In this document: in pieces, positions 61,436 to 64,000 of the stretch
Layout of the letters: each line of letters starts with the position of its first letter
How positions within the stretch are numbered: position 1 is the stretch's first letter
Assembly (NCBI RefSeq): GCF_025567285.1
Contig: NZ_JAOQJT010000002.1
Location: forward strand, 248,001 to 312,000
Source of the DNA: Coprococcus aceti
Lineage (GTDB): Bacteria > Bacillota > Clostridia > Lachnospirales > Lachnospiraceae
DNA length: 64,000 nucleotides
Direction of reading: 5' to 3'
Notes under the pieces: generated by a model
Databases searched by the model: none
Told to the model about the DNA's origin: nothing
Seen by the model: the letters and a program-made list of their open reading frames with translations, nothing else
Translations under genes and position numbers: made by a program

Positions 61436-62473
61436 TTATGCTAACTCTGCGAAGTACTTGATTGTTCTAACCATCTGGCTTGTGTATGAGTTCTCATTGT
61501 CATACCATGAAACAACCTGAACCTCATATAAATCATCAGCGATCTTTGATACCATTGTCTGAGTTGAATCAAATAATGAACCATATCTCATACCGATAAC
61601 ATCTGATGAAACGATTGGATCTGTGTTGTAACCGAATGACTCTGAAGCAGCAGCCTTCATTGCAGCGTTGATTCCATCAACTGTTACATCAGCACCCTTA
61701 ACAACTGCTGTAAGGATTGTTGTTGAACCTGTTGGAACTGGAACTCTCTGAGCTGATCCGATAAGCTTGCCATTTAACTCTGGGATAACAAGACCGATAG
61801 CCTTAGCAGCACCTGTTGAGTTAGGAACGATATTAGCAGCACCTGCTCTAGCTCTTCTTAAATCGCCCTTTCTGTGTGGTCCGTCAAGTATCATCTGATC
61901 GCCTGTGTAAGCGTGGATTGTTGACATGATACCAGACTGGATTGGAGCATAGTCATTAAGAGCCTTAGCCATTGGTGCAAGACAGTTAGTTGTACATGAA
62001 GCTGCTGAGATGATCTGATCATCAGCTGTTAATGTATCCTGGTTAACTGAGAATACGATAGTCTTAAGATCATTACCAGCTGGAGCTGAGATAACAACCT
62101 TCTTAGCACCTGCGTTGATATGAGCCATTGACTTCTCCTTTGAGCAGTAGAAACCAGTACACTCAAGAACTACATCAACACCGATCTTACCCCAAGGAAG
62201 GTTGTTTGCATCTGCCTCCTTGTAGATTGTAAGAGTCTTACCATCAACTGTGATTGTGTTAGCCTCATCATCAGCTGAAACTGTGTGAAGGTTCTCACCG
62301 ATCTTGCCACAGTATCCACCCTGTGCTGTATCGTACTTGAGAAGATCTGCAAGCATTGAAGGCTTTGTTAAATCGTTGATTGCAACAACTTCATAACCCT
62401 CTGCACCGAACATCTGTCTGAATGCAAGACGACCAATACGTCCAAAACCGTTAATTGCTACTTTTACTGCCAT
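61436..62473 (-). CDS. gap: Glyceraldehyde-3-phosphate dehydrogenase
   Basis: A 345-aa NAD-dependent enzyme (GapA type). INGFGRIGRLAFRQM is the NAD site, SAASCTTNCLAPMAK holds the catalytic Cys near residue 158, and HAYTGDQMILDGPHRKGDLRRARA and the C-terminal SWYDNENSYTSQMVRT are conserved. AGGAGGAATAAAAA precedes the ATG. It has a strong promoter, a hairpin in its leader and its own terminator, as fits a highly expressed glycolytic gene. Confidence 0.98.
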   Translation of the reverse strand: MAVKVAINGFGRIGRLAFRQMFGAEGYEVVAINDLTKPSMLADLLKYDTAQGGYCGKIGENLHTVSADDEANTITVDGKTLTIYKEADANNLPWGKIGVDVVLECTGFYCSKEKSMAHINAGAKKVVISAPAGNDLKTIVFSVNQDTLTADDQIISAASCTTNCLAPMAKALNDYAPIQSGIMSTIHAYTGDQMILDGPHRKGDLRRARAGAANIVPNSTGAAKAIGLVIPELNGKLIGSAQRVPVPTGSTTILTAVVKGADVTVDGINAAMKAAASESFGYNTDPIVSSDVIGMRYGSLFDSTQTMVSKIADDLYEVQVVSWYDNENSYTSQMVRTIKYFAELA

Positions 62474-62523
62474 TTTTTATTCCTCCTAGGTTTTTGAAAT
62501 ATAATAAAAGTATTTATCAATCT

Positions 62524-62541
62524 GCTACGCGGGAACGTAGC
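62524..62541 (-). promoter_or_regulatory. Leader hairpin of gap (UUCCCG loop)
   Basis: GCTACG-TTCCCG-CGTAGC on the minus strand, about 25-40 nt into the predicted leader and extended by weaker outer pairs (ATTTAT/ATAAAT). It shares the hexaloop and stem register with the pgk leader. Confidence 0.55.
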
Positions 62542-62569
62542 AAATAAATCGTGTTAAATACACAAGCTA

Positions 62570-62598
62570 ATCATACATTCTTTAGGTAAAAATTTCAA
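62570..62598 (-). promoter_or_regulatory. Promoter of gap
   Basis: -35 TTGAAA (62598-62593), a 17-bp spacer, -10 TATGAT (62575-62570). Predicted start near 62563, giving a leader of about 90 nt. Confidence 0.7.
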
Positions 62599-62764
62599 GC
62601 CTTAATCTCATTTTTTTAGTTATCATCTATCCAAAATAGACAAATTTGTTTTAACAAATTATACTAATGGGCTGAGGCTATAGAAAAAATGTTTCTACTA
62701 CAATTTGATAATAATAAGATTACTCAACAGCTTTACTTTATATATTTTTTTCAGTGTTTTATGT
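62599..62764. other. Divergent intergenic region between gap and the PHP gene
   Basis: No gene is visible. AT-rich, with one 8-bp inverted repeat AATTTGTT-TT-AACAAATT at 62643-62660 that might be an operator; it lacks the central spacing of a Rex site. Confidence 0.4.
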
Positions 62765-62770
62765 TATAAT
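62762..62770 (+). promoter_or_regulatory. Extended -10 promoter of the PHP gene
   Basis: TGTTATAAT, a perfect -10 with the TGN extension and no good -35. It lies about 38 bp before the start codon. Confidence 0.6.
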
Positions 62771-62807
62771 ATGAAACGCAATGATTATAAACGGAGGTAT
62801 ACAGAAA

Positions 62808-63629
62808 ATGATCATCTGTGATTCGCATATACATTCGGAGTTCTCAAGCGACTCTTCTGCTCCACTGGACAGTATAATCCAGAAGGCAATACAACTTGGA
62901 ATTCCAAAGATCTGTCTGACAGATCACCACGATATAGACTTTCCTATCAATCCGGAGGACGGTTTTGACTTCCAACTTGATTTCGATTCGTACTTTGCTG
63001 CGATAGACGAAATACGACACAGATACGGAGATCGGATTGACGTGAGAAGCGGCGTGGAACTCGGTCTCATGAATACGGTTGCCGGCAAGGCAAGGGACAT
63101 TGCTGATAAATACAAAAATGAACTGGACTTTATCATAGGATCATCACACCTTGTCAGGGGCCTCGACCCATACTATCCAGCTTACTATGAGGGACGTACA
63201 GAGATAGAAGGTATACGTGATTACTTTGAGTCCATTCTTGAGAATGTGACTCTGATAGATGACTTTGACGTATATGGTCATCTTGACTACGTAGTAAGAT
63301 ACTGCCCATCAGGCGAGAAGATCTTTAGGATGGCAGATTATAATGATGTGCTTGAACAGATTTTCAAAATAATCATCCCAAAGGGAAAAGGTATAGAGAT
63401 CAATACCGGAAGCCTGTACAAGAATATGAGTTACGCACATCCTCACATGGATATCCTGAAACTCTACAAGGATATGGGTGGCGAGATCATCACAGTGGGA
63501 TCTGATGCACACAAGCCCGAATATCTGTGCTATGATTTTGAGACATATGCAAGGGATGCCCTCACATCACTCGGCTACAGATACTACTGTACATTCAAGA
63601 ACAGAAAGCCAGAATTCAATCCGCTGTAA
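62808..63629 (+). CDS. hisK: PHP-domain phosphatase, histidinol-phosphatase (HisK/HisJ) type
   Basis: A 273-aa metal-dependent phosphatase of the PHP family. ICDSHIHSEFSSDS gives the first HxH motif, LTDHHDIDFP the second metal site, SGVELGL the Glu, DFIIGSSHLV the His, GHLDYV the fourth motif and GSDAHKP the final Asp-x-His. Best match is histidinol phosphate phosphatase of histidine synthesis; other PHP phosphatases share the fold and no his genes are adjacent. Start: ATG at 62808, with GGAGG 10 nt upstream, rather than 62781. Confidence 0.85.
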   Translation: MIICDSHIHSEFSSDSSAPLDSIIQKAIQLGIPKICLTDHHDIDFPINPEDGFDFQLDFDSYFAAIDEIRHRYGDRIDVRSGVELGLMNTVAGKARDIADKYKNELDFIIGSSHLVRGLDPYYPAYYEGRTEIEGIRDYFESILENVTLIDDFDVYGHLDYVVRYCPSGEKIFRMADYNDVLEQIFKIIIPKGKGIEINTGSLYKNMSYAHPHMDILKLYKDMGGEIITVGSDAHKPEYLCYDFETYARDALTSLGYRYYCTFKNRKPEFNPL

Positions 63630-63669
63630 AAAAAAATTGCAAAATATCAATTTATATACTTATAAATAT

Positions 63670-63723
63670 AAAAAGATGGAACACATACGCCAGTTCAATG
63701 GCTTATATGTTCCATCTTTTTTA
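63670..63723. terminator. Bidirectional terminator at the right end
   Basis: Stem AAAAAGATGGAACA/TGTTCCATCTTTTT with inner pairs (CGCCA/TGGC) and T/A runs on both sides. It separates the PHP gene (+) from a minus-strand gene entering from the right. Confidence 0.9.
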
Positions 63724-63778
63724 TACCGTAAATTCAATTCCGGCAGTCACCTGACTGCTCTATTTGTTTCATATCTCA

Positions 63779-64000
63779 TTATGTATTGTTTCCTGTATAG
63801 TACGGACTATGTGGTATATCATGAATGTCTGTTTTTCTCATTTTTTCAAGATAATCGCCTCCGGCGCCATCCAGATCACCATATATCGCATTTGGGCAAT
63901 AACTGAGGAGCATGTCAAGGACTTTCTTTTTTCTCTTTCCGGTCACAAGTCCTCTTAAATTAATATATACATTATTTTCATGATTTCCAGTATACATACA
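63779..64000 (-). CDS. C-terminal end of an unrecognised protein (continues past the window)
   Basis: An open frame reads to the window edge on the minus strand and ends at 63779. The visible 73 residues contain ENNVYINLRGLVTGKRKKKVLDML, then CPNAIYGDLDGAGGDYLEKM, and end HSPYYTGNNT. Its composition is protein-like and a bidirectional terminator follows the stop, so I take it as real coding sequence rather than a chance frame. An internal ATG at 63997 could make it a complete 72-aa protein, but no ribosome site can be checked. Family unknown. Confidence 0.5.
   Translation of the reverse strand, partial: CMYTGNHENNVYINLRGLVTGKRKKKVLDMLLSYCPNAIYGDLDGAGGDYLEKMRKTDIHDIPHSPYYTGNNT

Noticed and set aside
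62643..62660. Rex-type redox operator between gap and the PHP gene
   Set aside because: The inverted repeat AATTTGTT-TT-AACAAATT lacks the central spacing of the TTGTTAANNNNTTAACAA consensus, so I list it only as an unassigned palindrome.
1..64000. Prophage, transposon or integron content
   Set aside because: No transposase, integrase, terminase or structural phage genes, and no terminal inverted repeats, were recognisable in any frame.

Overview
The window is about 64 kb of low-to-mid GC Firmicutes DNA. It reads as a spore-forming Clostridia chromosome, most probably a gut Lachnospiraceae (a Coprococcus/Butyrivibrio-like relative; the genus is an inference). Support for this: sporulation genes (spoIVA, both dipicolinate synthase subunits, a DacF-type carboxypeptidase), strong GGAGG ribosome sites, T-box control of ilvB, the secG-rnr-smpB-ssrA block, and very large Gram-positive surface proteins with Cna-B, SpaA and GLUG repeats. 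Almost everything is on the minus strand; asnB, the araC-type regulator and the PHP phosphatase are the exceptions.

Layout. 1-4.1 kb: the 5' half of ilvB behind a T-box leader, a double-GNAT protein and a MATE exporter. 4.3-6.2 kb: asnB (+). 6.3-12.4 kb: a tetR gene with its own palindromic operator, followed 42 bp later by a 1770-aa GLUG/Ig-like surface protein. 12.4-14.15 kb: a three-gene split HipBST-type toxin-antitoxin module, with four operator copies about 40 bp apart and a tandem 16-nt repeat array in the hipB leader. 14.15-20.1 kb: dpaB, dpaA, dacF, scpB, scpA and spoIVA. 20.2-30.9 kb: a 3551-aa repetitive adhesin lying between spoIVA and gpsA. 31.1-41 kb: gpsA, plsY, der, DUF512, pgeF, yraN, rnhB, lepB, rbgA, lepB and rplS. 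41.1-45.1 kb: tmRNA, a small membrane protein, smpB, rnr and secG (trans-translation and RNA decay). 45.2-54.2 kb: a YfhO-type membrane protein, a HAD-ThiD fusion, thiE, thiM, mscL, gpmI and exoA. 54.4-59 kb: a secreted GH16 glucanase with Ig-like and carbohydrate-binding modules, divergent from an AraC-type regulator. 59.1-62.5 kb: the glycolytic run gap, pgk, tpiA. 62.8 kb to the end: a PHP phosphatase (+) and the 3' end of an unrecognised gene.

The most distinctive region is the hipBST locus. One operator fills the 17-bp spacer of the probable promoter, three more lie upstream at near-helical spacing, and the mRNA leader is built from 16-nt repeats that each carry a purine-rich Shine-Dalgarno-like core. 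The other notable items are the alternating two-type Cna-B array of the giant adhesin with its unusual KPDTG sorting motif, the tetR-surface protein operon, and a shared hairpin with a UUCCCG loop in the gap and pgk leaders. No tRNA or rRNA genes, CRISPR arrays, insertion sequences or phage genes were seen.
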